Source: Paraburkholderia sartisoli (lineage in GTDB: Bacteria; Pseudomonadota; Gammaproteobacteria; Burkholderiales; Burkholderiaceae). From it: a stretch of DNA of 64,000 nt. Location: contig NZ_FNRQ01000002.1 of the NCBI RefSeq assembly GCF_900107685.1, positions 682,001 to 746,000 of the forward strand. Direction: 5' to 3'. Below, in pieces: positions 17,310-27,200 of the stretch. Within the stretch, counting starts at the first letter, position 1; every line of letters begins with the position of its first letter. The position numbers and the translations under genes were made by a program. The notes beneath the pieces were generated by a model that was given only the letters and a program-made list of their open reading frames with translations, ran no database searches and was not told the DNA's origin.

Positions 17310-18368
17310 ATGAACAGCCCCATCACGGTTGGCATCGATCTGGCCAAGGAAGTCTTCGCGATCTGCGTACTCGACGAACGCGGTGCCGTCCGCGAACGGC
17401 GGGTGTTGCGCCGCGCAGCATTCGAGCGCTGGGCCGCGCAGGTATCCGAGGGCATCATAGCGATGGAATCGTGCAGTTCCGCTCATCACTGGGGCCGCTG
17501 GTTTGCAGCTCGCGGCCATACCGTTCACCTGATCGCACCCGAATTCGTCGCTCCATTTCGCAAAGGCGGAAAAAACGATGCGGCAGACGCCGAAGCCATC
17601 GCCGTGGCGGCCCGCCAACCAACGATGCGGTTCGTCACCGTCAAGACGGTCGAGCAGCAGGCCATCCTGAGCTGGCACCGCGCCCGCCTCGGATGGATCG
17701 AGGAGCGTACCGCGCTGATCAATCGCCTGCGAGGGTTACTCGCCGAATTTGGCATCGCGCTCAGCCGCTCCCGCACGACGTTGCAAGCTGCATTGCCCCG
17801 ACTCGCCGACGACGAGCGACTACCCGCGCCGATCCGGGCGCTCCTGCTGGAAGCGCGCGAGCAATTCGTCGCTCTTGAAGCGCGTGTCACGCGCTGTGAT
17901 GCCGAAATTGCGGCACATCTTGCTGGTAACGGTCCCGCCCGGCGCTTGCGGGAACTGCTCGGCATCGGACCGCTTACCGCCAGCGCGCTGGTAGCCACCG
18001 TTTCCAATGCATCCAGCTTCAGGAACGGCCGGCAGTTTGGCGCCTGGCTCGGCCTGACGCCCCAGCAGCATAGCTCCGGCGGCAAGTCCCGACTGGGCAA
18101 GGTGACCCGGCACGGTGATGGCTATCTACGCAGCCTGCTGGTACAGGGTGCGCGCAGTGCCCTGCAGTCAGCCTTGCGCTGTCCACCTGACAAGCTCTCC
18201 CGCCTCGGGCGCTGGATCGTCGACCTGTTCCACCGCAAGGGCTATCACAAGACGCTCGTCGCAATCGCCAACAAGCACGCCCGCATGTTGTGGGCAATGC
18301 TGGCTCACGACGAAGCCTACGATCCGCTCGCCTGGCAGCGCTATCGCGCGCCGGCGGCGACCGTGTAG
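17310..18368 (+). CDS. IS110/IS1111-family transposase (DEDD recombinase)
   Basis: A 352-residue protein starting MNSPITVGIDLAKEVFAICV. The RuvC-like DEDD residues are intact: Asp10, Glu53 in AMESCSS, Asp90 and Asp93 in KNDAADAEA. The C-terminal Tnp_20 domain has the GPLTASALVATV helix-hairpin and a SSGGKSRLGKVTRHGDGYLR region that carries the catalytic serine of the family. IS110-type recombinases use a bridge RNA made from the element's own non-coding end; the long gene-free flanks fit that. The ATG at 17310 has GAGGTGA upstream. It looks functional. It interrupts the gap between the tra-like genes and the CDI array. Confidence 0.88.
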   Translation: MNSPITVGIDLAKEVFAICVLDERGAVRERRVLRRAAFERWAAQVSEGIIAMESCSSAHHWGRWFAARGHTVHLIAPEFVAPFRKGGKNDAADAEAIAVAARQPTMRFVTVKTVEQQAILSWHRARLGWIEERTALINRLRGLLAEFGIALSRSRTTLQAALPRLADDERLPAPIRALLLEAREQFVALEARVTRCDAEIAAHLAGNGPARRLRELLGIGPLTASALVATVSNASSFRNGRQFGAWLGLTPQQHSSGGKSRLGKVTRHGDGYLRSLLVQGARSALQSALRCPPDKLSRLGRWIVDLFHRKGYHKTLVAIANKHARMLWAMLAHDEAYDPLAWQRYRAPAATV

Positions 18369-18973
18369 TACCAGGCACTTCCCCCACGCTGCAACGTGCA
18401 ATAGCAACATGAGGTCAGACCGAACGGGAGCAAACCCCGGCTATCCTGCTGGCCAGCCCCATTGCGCGGCGGTTGATCCCCGTCGCGCAGGCTGCGTCTC
18501 GGATGGAATTGGGAGTTCCCGTGCGGCTTCGATATGGTGGCCCGCGCCAGCAGTTCCGGCGTGACAAGGCCGGTTACAGGGATGCAGTCTGTTACCTCCA
18601 GGGCTAGGCACACGCACAGCATCTACCGCTTCGCGGCAAAGGAATCGCAAATCACGCGAACATTAAAAACCAGGTCATACACCGTACCGGGCAGACGTCG
18701 TGCGCAGAGGTTCACTCCTCCGCGCAAATCCCGTGTGCGCCTGTGAAGTCGGCAGGTAGCGGCCCGCGCAAATACGACGAGCATCGAACGCACATGGTAT
18801 CCACGTGCTGCGCAGAAAAAACGTGTCACGCGGACAGCAACCCTGCGTAACCAGGAAGATGAAGGCGCAAATAGATTGAGTAACCCGTGTGCATCAAGAC
18901 ACAAACAGAGACGATCACCTAAGGCCCATAAACCGTAGTTGACATACAGCGAAAGTCCTTACAGCAGGATAGG
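18369..18973. other. Non-coding stretch downstream of the IS110 gene
   Basis: About 600 bp without a gene. The first about 250 bp (18369-18620) probably belongs to the element's right end, where IS1111-group members keep their guide-RNA region. Beyond it are two exact CCGCGCAAAT copies (18720-18729, 18764-18773) and a CTGCGCAGAAAAAA string near 18808, which are reverse-oriented cousins of motifs left of the element. Element ends could not be fixed. Confidence 0.4.
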
Positions 18974-19200
18974 TTACCGCCGGTTTTGGGCGCCATGTGC
19001 AATGCAGTCCTTCCCCATAACCTTGATCGAGGCCTCAGCCATGAAGCCTTCAGCACGTGTGAGATCAGCATCACGGCATCGACTGTCTCGCTGTAAATCT
19101 ACATGTACAGCACCGCAAACGCTCACCACGCCCACCGCCTTGAACGCATTCGCCCAGTTCAACTGCTCGGTCACTGTCGGGATAAAAACCGGTGTAAGCC
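18974..19200 (-). pseudogene. Remnant of a second cdiA (pretoxin region)
   Basis: The leftward frame reads VTEQLNWANAFKAVGVVSV, matching MTGQLNWANAFEAAGVAAIS of the intact CdiA. At DNA level about 33 of 36 bases agree between 19138-19173 and 22106-22141. Further on, RAEGFMAEASIKVMG echoes RGLAILAEAGITAGVG of CdiA, but with intervening sequence lost. It is thus a deleted, decayed slice of cdiA body lying downstream of the last immunity gene. This is what remains when new toxin cassettes are inserted by recombination and push the old 3' end away. Confidence 0.7.
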
Positions 19201-19218
19201 TATGGTCCCTGAGCTGCT

Positions 19219-19635
19219 TTAGGTTCTCAATGGCGACGTCGACAGAACCTCTTCATAGTGCCTTTTTTGTCGTTGTGCCCAATCTGCATTCAATGCGGAC
19301 AAGATCGATATCGCTTTCGCGAAAGCCACGCTGCGCGGATCGACCGCACGTGGCATCTGATTCATCTCGAATTCGAAAGCCATTGCAGACGCCACGTTGC
19401 GGAATAATTCGAACATGAGATCGTCACGAGACTTCGTCGTCGTCCTGTACTGCTCGGCCCCTTTCTCGACAACGATCAAGTGGTATCCATCGGCATCGAC
19501 TTCGACATGCGGTCGTCCCATGTCCTCCGATGATCCAAAGGTCGGCAGTAGACTCGACGGTGCTGATATGCGAACCGCCATTTGTTCGACCATCGTTTTG
19601 ATCTGGTCAAGCTCGACCTGAAACTGGTTGGACAT
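19219..19635 (-). CDS. Imm63-type immunity protein (partner of the TNT toxin cassette)
   Basis: A 138-residue protein starting MSNQFQVELDQIKTMVEQMA. The middle (PHVEVDADGYHLIVVEKGAE then RTTTKSRDDLMFELFRNVAS) and the C-terminal helix SALNADWAQRQKRHYEEVL match the Imm63 immunity family, which accompanies polymorphic toxins. It starts 7 bp after the stop of the TNT toxin fragment, in the order toxin-immunity used throughout this array. It should bind and block the NAD-degrading toxin in the cytoplasm, sparing the cell from neighbours carrying that toxin. Family assignment by pattern. Confidence 0.75.
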   Translation of the reverse strand: MSNQFQVELDQIKTMVEQMAVRISAPSSLLPTFGSSEDMGRPHVEVDADGYHLIVVEKGAEQYRTTTKSRDDLMFELFRNVASAMAFEFEMNQMPRAVDPRSVAFAKAISILSALNADWAQRQKRHYEEVLSTSPLRT

Positions 19636-19642
19636 GGGTGCT

Positions 19643-19942
19643 TTACTTTAACGGAGGCTTTGGCAAGGAAACAGGAGCCAGAATACGCTGCTCCAACAAA
19701 CTGTTTACGCTCTGGGGCAACTGGAATTGCATACCTGTCGTAGAGCCAAACCACGACATCACGTAACTCTGCTGAACCGTGACGGGAGAGGCCACTTGGT
19801 AGGCGTTATAAGGAGTGTCATAGGCTCCAGCGGGCAACCCTCGGGTATTGAACGGTGCTCCTGCAGCTGCAGTATAGGTACCCATCGGATTCCCAAATCG
19901 ATCAATCAGGGTCCCCGGTTGCAACGTAATCGATTCGGCCAC
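19643..19942 (-). CDS. Orphan CdiA C-terminal toxin, TNT (NAD+ glycohydrolase) domain
   Basis: The frame encodes a TNT (tuberculosis necrotizing toxin) domain: LIDRFGNPMGTYTAAAGAPF, RGLPAGAYDTPYNAYQV, VMSWFGSTTGMQFQLPQSV and LLEQRILAPV. TNT enzymes hydrolyse NAD+. Homologous sequence continues in frame upstream of the GTG at 19942, through LATLQWPPNGGVWGV, to the junction GCCACAAACA (20014-20023, minus), so the whole cassette spans about 19643-20023. It has no signal or TpsA domain of its own and only weak starts, so it is most likely a displaced CdiA-CT that becomes active only when recombined onto cdiA. Its immunity gene follows. Confidence 0.72.
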   Translation of the reverse strand: MAESITLQPGTLIDRFGNPMGTYTAAAGAPFNTRGLPAGAYDTPYNAYQVASPVTVQQSYVMSWFGSTTGMQFQLPQSVNSLLEQRILAPVSLPKPPLK

Positions 19943-20030
19943 GCCCCAAACCCCGCCGTTCGGCGGCCACTGTAATGTGGCAAGCGCGGTCGACTGGCTA
20001 GTCCCACCTGCACTGTTTGTGGCAACAAGG

Positions 20031-20285
20031 CTACGTCCTCAATCTGGGCCTGTTGATCAGATCAAGTAATCTCTCCAGCTCTAGCCCGTACTCGTTGGGT
20101 TCGAAGGTCGGCAATACACCTTCCATCATGAACTCTGCGTTTATCAGCCCGCAAATCTCATCAATCTCAGCGAAGGTCATTTCCCCCGCGTCAAGGCTAT
20201 CGAACGTCGACGTGTTTTTCCCTGCGTCTTTGACACGAAGGTTGCTCACGATTTGCTTTTGACGATCAGTTAGTGCCAGTTTCAT
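20031..20285 (-). CDS. Putative immunity protein of orphan toxin cassette 2
   Basis: An 84-residue acidic protein, MKLALTDRQKQIVSNLRVKD, with a helical pattern ending NEYGLELERLLDLINRPRLR. No named family is recognised. Its ATG overlaps the stop of the BECR-like toxin fragment (ATGA), the coupling usual for toxin-immunity pairs. The stop TAG at 20031-20033 is followed 7 bp on by the GCCACAAACA junction of the next cassette. Function assigned from position, size and acidity. Confidence 0.62.
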   Translation of the reverse strand: MKLALTDRQKQIVSNLRVKDAGKNTSTFDSLDAGEMTFAEIDEICGLINAEFMMEGVLPTFEPNEYGLELERLLDLINRPRLRT

Positions 20286-20578
20286 TTTCCGACTCCCGCT
20301 GCACTTGTTCCCCATGTAGTGACCACATTGCCCTGTGGATTGACCACTACGGTTGCATTCTGTCCGATGTATTTAAATGTCGGACCGTACGCACTTGGAA
20401 CATATTGGATGGCCGTCCGATTCGCAAACGCATCATCAACCGCCGCTTGGCTAACGCCGATTCCACCGTCTCGGCCCGCAATCTGTTGAAGGGCGTGGTT
20501 TGAATAACTGGAGATCGATGTCGGTGCTTGAGCTCCAGCCGCCTCCTCTGCCGAAAGCTGCATCCCGATGCCTAGCAC
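20282..20578 (-). CDS. Orphan CdiA C-terminal toxin, RNase-like (BECR/DUF4258-like) cassette 2
   Basis: The frame from GTG 20578 encodes about 98 residues. The core (SYSNHALQQIAGRDGGIGVS, then YGPTFKYIGQNATVVVNPQG and VVTTWGTSAAG) has the S-x-HA..Q...R...G opening and terminal beta strands of small ribonuclease toxins of the BECR group, with His in SNHAL and Arg in AGRDG as likely catalytic residues. Upstream, the junction string GCCACAAACA lies at 20609-20618, but the toxin frame is not the frame of the junction (a TAA precedes the GTG), so a small indel has uncoupled it. It is an orphan cassette, possibly still expressed from its own start. Confidence 0.65.
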   Translation of the reverse strand: MLGIGMQLSAEEAAGAQAPTSISSYSNHALQQIAGRDGGIGVSQAAVDDAFANRTAIQYVPSAYGPTFKYIGQNATVVVNPQGNVVTTWGTSAAGVGK

Positions 20579-20617
20579 CGTTTACTGAATTCGCGGTTCC
20601 CTCCGCCGTGTTTGTGG

Positions 20618-20860
20618 CTACTCGATGTCAAGCGTGTGGCCGCCTTTAGCGAAGTCAGCTTTTATATCGTCCAATATGAGTTGCTTCTCTGTCGGCGAAA
20701 TCGGAATGGCCTGATCTGGCGGGCTCCAGAAACTGATGGTATCCGAGTAGACGACAAAACCGAGTTTGTCGTTTCCGGGGAAGAACATCTCCCCACCCAC
20801 TGTTGCAACTCGGTCCAAGATTTTCACCTTGATGTGACCTCGCGATACCTCAAGAATCAT
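20618..20860 (-). CDS. cdiI: CdiI immunity protein, Imm74-type
   Basis: An 80-residue protein, MILEVSRGHIKVKILDRVAT. The pattern (short beta strands with GGEMFFPG, LGFVVYSDTISFW, then a helix LILDDIKADFAKGGHTLDIE) fits the Imm74 family. Its ATG overlaps the cdiA stop (ATGA), as for cognate cdiI genes. It should bind the C-terminal toxin of CdiA in the cytoplasm and protect the producer and its siblings. Its stop TAG lies inside the TAGCCACAAACA string that begins the next toxin cassette. Confidence 0.78.
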   Translation of the reverse strand: MILEVSRGHIKVKILDRVATVGGEMFFPGNDKLGFVVYSDTISFWSPPDQAIPISPTEKQLILDDIKADFAKGGHTLDIE

Positions 20861-21255
20861 TGCTTGCCTCGCGTAAAGATAACTTTGCTTGCACCCGTTG
20901 CAGGGTCGATAGTGGTGATTTTGGTAACATTGGGATTATTCATCAACGCCGGCAATTCTGCAGTTTCCCAAACGTTGCCGAGCCTGAGATTCGAGCCGAT
21001 AACCGCGCGCACTGATCCCGATGCTCCTGCCGCATACTGAGCGGAAATGTTTTGCCAAGCTTGCACCACTGCAGGATTCGATGCGTCCCACGCTGGCATC
21101 TGAATTCCGTTTTGCGCGATCAATGTTTCGAGCGTCGTGCCGTTGTTCAACTGAGCGATTTGGGCTGCAATCTCTTGGCCGCCAAGTCCATTGGTTCGGC
21201 CTGACCAAAAGAATGCCGTATTTGGTTCCGTCGCAACTGGGTTGCTGTTTGTGGC
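20857..21255 (-). other. CdiA C-terminal toxin domain (CT1), attached to CdiA
   Basis: The variable toxin begins after the ATN codons of the junction GCCACAAACA (21246-21255, minus). It runs NTAFFWSGRTNGLGGQEIAA ... VRAVIGSNLRLGNVWETAEL ... TKITTIDPATGASKVIFTRG to the stop. I do not recognise a named enzymatic family with confidence. Conserved-looking polar residues are in the SGRTNG, WD and IDPATG motifs; similar C-termini occur in other CDI systems. The partner immunity is Imm74-type. Confidence 0.65.
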
Positions 21256-24200
21256 TCCGGACGAACCAAATCCAAGCAGGGAACCAACCTTGCCCCACAC
21301 CTGGGACAGTCCATCGGCCACCCCTCCACCGCCACTTCCACCCGCTGGCTTAAGTACGACAATCGGATTGCCTTCCGGATCGTCGCCCTCAATCTCGGTT
21401 CCCGACAGGCCGGCGTGCGCATCGAACTGCGACATCTCCTTCTTGTTTTCGTCCACAGCTTCGTGAACGCTGTTGTGGATCGCCTCTGAGTTGTTCAGGG
21501 CTTCATTTTCGGCTGACGTCGCCCCGCCTGTCGCGTTCTGCCCCAGCAGCCCGGCTGCCGTTCCGCCAGATAGCATCGCAATCGCGGTAATCATCGCCCG
21601 GTCGGCATCCGTCAGATTCGCGGCTCCGCCCGCCTGGTCAACCAGAAATGGCGAGATCAGCGCACTCGTTGCCCCACCAATGGCACCACCGGCACACCCG
21701 GTCCCGAGAACCGCGGAACTGGCACAACCCAACGCCGCATGCGCCGCGATGTATTCAAACTCGTTGAGGTCAGGCTGCGCATCACCAATCGCATACGCCC
21801 CCGATGCCGCAAGTTCCCCTGTCAACGCATTCGTGAACGCATTGGCAAGACTTCCGCCTTCGATCGTCGTGCCAACTCCGGCCGTGATACCCGCCTCCGC
21901 GAGAATCGCAAGGCCTCGCTGCTCGAGCGTCGAAGCCGTAGAAGCGGTCGCCTGGTTCGCGTTGTTGCCTATCGCAGGATTAACCCCCGCAAGACTCGCG
22001 AGAGAGTTTGTCCCCTGGCCGAGCATTAGAGGCTGAGTCGTGAAGTCGAGCCCCGAACTGCTGTTGTATGTGATGCCATTCGTGAGCCCGGCCGAAATTG
22101 CCGCCACGCCCGCCGCCTCGAACGCATTCGCCCAGTTCAACTGCCCGGTCATCGTGAGCTGTGACGCAATGCTCGATGTAAATCCGGCAAAACCGGCAGA
22201 GAGCGCCAGATTGCCGAGCCCAGCTGTCACAGCGGGCATCGCTACGCCTTCGGCAGTTGTCGTCGCGGCCGTCGCAGCGACAAACGTGCCACCTTCCGCG
22301 CCCGCCGCCGCACCGATAGCTGCGCTCGCCGCGCCGAACGACATGATCGATACGACAACCGCAAACGCGAGCCCGACGATCTCTGATAACCCGAACCCAC
22401 CCATCGCGGTGAAGCTCGTATCGAGGTGGTCGCTAACTGCCGTCTGCATGAAGTTCGTGCCAAGTTGCTGCTGCAAATCGGCAATCAACTGCTGTGTGCC
22501 GGCCTGGTCGACCGTACCATCGTTCCCCAGCACCTGCAGCGCGCCACCGATCTGGTTGAGCGTCTGCACGTTCAGGTTCATGTCAGCCGCGCTCATGAAC
22601 CCGCCCGGCTGGACCGTTGTGCCGCTCGTTTTTTCGTATCCGGTCGCGGCAATGTATTGCCAGATATCTCCCACGTTGACCTGGTTCGCCTGATTGGTCA
22701 GCGTACCGGTATTGACGGTCAGCGTATTCGACGCAGCAATGTTGCCGGTGTTGAGAATGCTGCCCTGCCCGTCCTGGTTGAAGTTGAGCGTGACGTCTTG
22801 ACCGGCGATGTTGCCGCCCGCCGACATCGCGCTCCAGTCAGGTGGCAAGTAGACTTGCGGCATTAGCGCAGTAACGGTCGGACACGTCACCACACCCGTC
22901 GAGATGCAACCCGGATCAGGCACCGACTGCTGCACGTACCACAACATCGGCTGGGTCAACGCGTTGACCTGTGTTTGCGATAGCGCATCGCCAAGCTGCA
23001 GATTGTTCTGCTCTGCGTAGTTGATGGCGTTCTGATACAGGATCGCCTTTTCCTGATCGGTGACCGACAGGCTCGTTTTGCTGTCGTAAGTCAGCCCGCT
23101 TAGGAAGCTGGCCTGGCCCGTCTGCTGAAGCGCCGCTTGCTGCAACATCAGGTCTTCGGCCTGCGGGTTGTAGTAGAAGAGTGTCGAAGACGGCTGCAGG
23201 CTCGACGGCAGGTTGTCCAGCAACGTTTGCGGGCCGAGCGCGCCCAGTGTCGAGCCGCTGAGCGAGCCGGTAATGTACGACGCCGTGCCCGCCACTGAAG
23301 CGGGCAGCGGCGCGCCTACCGAACGCGGGGTCGAGAGGGTCAGCCCCGGTAGATTCACCATGCTCAATGAAATGACCTGTGACGGCGCATTCACGCGTGG
23401 CGTATAGGTGTTCGCGGTGGTGATGCCGTTGATGAGCTTCTGCCCCGTCAACGAGACGGACGTGCCGATCACGTTGCCGACATTCTGAATCTCTCCGTTC
23501 GATGTAATCGACAGGTTCGGCGCCTGGATCGTCGCGGCGATGTTGCCCACCGGTGTTGGCGGATCTATCGTACCTCCCGCACTTGTGTATGCACTCCCGT
23601 ACAGCGCCGTGCATTCAGCCGCGGAACCACAGGCCCAGACGTCGTGACGCTTGTCGGGGCTGAAGTCACCAGTCTCCTGCACCCAGTGCGAGTGCCAGTA
23701 AGCGTTCAGCGTCTGGGCTTCGTTCACCACCGGACCGGCGACATTGATCGACGCATTCGCACCGGCTGAGATCAGACTGCCGATGTTGGTGAGGCTTCCC
23801 GCGTTGATCTGCAGGTTGTTGCCCGCGCTGATCACCGACGAGTTACCCGATTGCTGGTCGACGTAACCTTCGCAGTAGCTTTCCTTGTATCCGCCAGCTG
23901 TCATGCAACCGCTGTACTGCTCCGTTGCTCCGTAGTTCTGGTGAACCGGCACGGGTGGCGGCAGGTTATTCGTGATTGCGCCCGATACATTGAGCGTGAT
24001 GTTGTTGCCCGCGACAATGTTGCCCGACGTGTTGTTCAGGCTGCCAGCGGGTGTAGTGGAACTCGCTGTGGTTCCGACTCCGCCGATAACAATGTTGTGA
24101 CCTGCAAGCAGGCTGCCATATGTATTGTCGATTTGCCCCGCGGCTATCACCAGATCGTTACCGGCGAACACCGTGGCGCTCTGCTGGGCATAGGAAAATG

Positions 24201-27200
24201 TCGTCGTATTCGGATTGCCACCGCGCATGGCATTGCCGGGCTGCGTCGTTGAGACCGAGTTGTACTGCCCCTGGTTGCTGAACGACTGTGCTGCACTGGC
24301 GTTGAAGTTGTTGCCGGCGTAGAGCAGGCCACCGTTAACCAGATTTCCGCCCGACAACGTCATGTTCCGGCCGGCTACGATCTGCCCTTGCGACCCGAAC
24401 GTCGTGATTGTACTGACTGAGCTGGGAGGCACATTCACCGTGGTATCGAATGTAACGGTGTGCTCCGGAAGCACAGTTCCCGATATGCCAATGCCGACGG
24501 TGCCGTAAATCCCTACACCTCCCAGCGCATTCATCTGCGCCATGAACGCATCGAGCTGCGCCTTGTCGACGGTATCGACAATCGTCGCGGTTCCGCTGTT
24601 CAATGGCGCGTTGTTAAGCGACTGCAAGTTCAGGTTGACATCGAGACCGGCCGAAATGGTGCTGCCGGCGTTGGACAACGTACCAGCCGAGATATTGACA
24701 CTGCCGCCAGCGGCAATTACACCCGGCGACACCGATCCCGGCGTCGTAATGGTCCGATCGATCCCAGGCAGGGAAATATACTGGTGTTGTCCCGGTTGAG
24801 AATTCCCGACTTCTACGTTTTGACACGCGCTGGGATCGCCATAGCACGTGCTCCCGCCGGTATTGACATCGACGTACCCGTTGGTGACATCCGGCTCTAG
24901 CGAGGCAATCGTGGCGGAAGACGAAAATGCTGCCGGGTAGCAGTCACCATGGCTCAACGTCGTACAGCTCCAGTAAGTGAGCGTCCCCACGACGATCTGG
25001 GTCACAAGATCGGGATCTGCCGATGCACCGACCAGTTGTGTCGACGTTTGAGTCAGCCCCTGCAGCGCGTCATTAATCACAGCGCCTGCATTAATGCTGA
25101 TATTGCCGCCAGCTATAATCGACCCAACCGTGTTGTACACATTCGCACCGGTATTGAGCGCGATGTTGCCGTTTGCCTGGGTCAGGCCGTACTGATTGTC
25201 GTAATTTCCACCACCGTTGAACGCGAGGTTCCCAGCACTTTCAATCGTTCCCCGATTGGTCACACTGCCGTTTAGCGTTAGCAAATCGCTGGCATGCATC
25301 ACCGCCCCGGCAACGTTACTCAACGTCCCGTTGAACGCCACGTCGTTACCCGTGACCTGCCCGAAGTTCGTGAAAGTGCCGTTCGTGGAGAGCGTCAGCG
25401 CCGCCGTCCCCGTCATCGTTCCATAGTTATTGATCCCGTTCAGCCCCGTCAACGTCACACCCTGGCCGCCGTAATTCCACGTCCCGGTATTAGTGATCGA
25501 CGCCGCGGTAATCGAAAGCTGCCCACCCTGGCTAATCGTCCCCTGCGACGGATCGAACGCCGCATTGACGGCGCTGACGCCCATATTGCGCTGCGCGAGC
25601 AGCTGGCCGCCAGCATTGTAGAAGGCGCTACCGCCTCCGTTGACCGTGAGCGAAACATCGCCTGTCACGGGCCCGCTGGGCGTATTCGGATTGCCCGCGA
25701 AGATGATCCCGTTCTGGTTGTTCAGCGAACCCGTGTTGATCGTCAGGCCGTTCACCGCCATCAACGACCCACCCGTATTGTTTAAACCACCTGCAACGGT
25801 CACATTAGTCGTCGAGCCATTCACCAGGCCCGCATTAGTGAAGTTCGTCGCATTGATCGTCGTGGTGGTCGTCGATGCCAGCGACGCATTCGCCGCATTG
25901 GTCACGTTCGGCGCCGACACGTAAAGCGCACCGCCCGATAGCACCTGGCTGGCGTTATAGAAGCCATTGCCGGCAGTCAACGTCGCGGCCCCTACCGCGT
26001 CCACCGCTGCCCCCATCAGCGACAGCTGACTGGTAGCCGTTGCCGTCAACGTCCCACCGACAATCGCCGTTCCCAGCGTCACATTCGTGCCGCTGAACTG
26101 CATGTTCCCCGTCGACACCATCAACGCCTGACTCGCATCGAGCGTGCCCTGCGCGGTCACGGTCAGATTTTTCGAACCGCCTTGCGAGCCACTCAACGTG
26201 ACGTTGCCGCCGCTCAGCGCGAACTGCCCAGCCACCGTGCTCGTGCCGCTCAAGGTGAACGTTTGCCCGGCGCTCATCGTCGTATCGCCGTTCGACGACA
26301 CGCCCGCCACGGCCACATTGCCCTGGGTCCCGGTGACATTCACCGTCCCCATCGACGACACTGCACCCGTCACCGTCGCATTACGTGCAGCCTGAATCGC
26401 CACGTTACCGCCAGACTGCAGGTCCCCGCCAAAGCTCACGCTGCCACTGGTGGAGCGTGCCGTCACATCACCCACCGCCGTCGTCGCACCGAACGACATA
26501 TCTCCGTTCGACACAGCCGTGAACAACCCCGCGCCCTGAATCCCGCCAAGCGCAATGCCGCCCCCCGCGCCGATCGTAATGTCCTTGCCGAACGTCAGCG
26601 AGCCACCGCCGTTCACCGAGCCGCCCGCGTTGATGGTCGCAAGACCAAGGCCGAGGAATGCGCCGGTCAGCGTCGCGGTGGCACCAGAATTAATCGTCGT
26701 ATCGTCGTTGACCAGTTCGCCGTTCAGCGCCAGCGTACCGCCTGAAGTGACCTTCAGATTGCCCTGGCTGGTCACGGCACCGCCGACGCCCAGGTTGCCG
26801 CCGGTTGCGCTCAGCGTCACGTCGGCGTTCGCACCGACCGTGCCGCCTGTCGTGAGGTTACGGCCCGCCGTTACGGTGAGCACGTCTATCGCCGAAGCAT
26901 TCCCGCCGACCATCGCGTCACGCGCGGCCATCACGCTGAGCGCGCCGCCCGATGCGAGCACGCCGCCCACGGACACGTCACCCGCGCCGTTGTGCCCCTG
27001 TGCCTGCAACGCGATCGCGCCGCCGGCCTGCGCGGAACCCATCGACAGATCGTTGCCCGCCGTCGCATTCAGTGCGCCATTGGTCGCGACGCCACCCGTC
27101 ACGTCGATACTGCCGCCTGCGTTCAGTGTGGCCTGCTGGCCAAACGCGACGGAACCCGCATTGATCGAACCACCGGACGTCAGCGTGCCCACGTTCTGCG

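Noticed and set aside
18442..18449. TATCCTGC string matching the P-type nic consensus downstream of the IS110 gene
   Set aside because: It is far from the traK-like gene and lies in sequence likely belonging to the IS; an 8-mer alone is not evidence of an origin of transfer.
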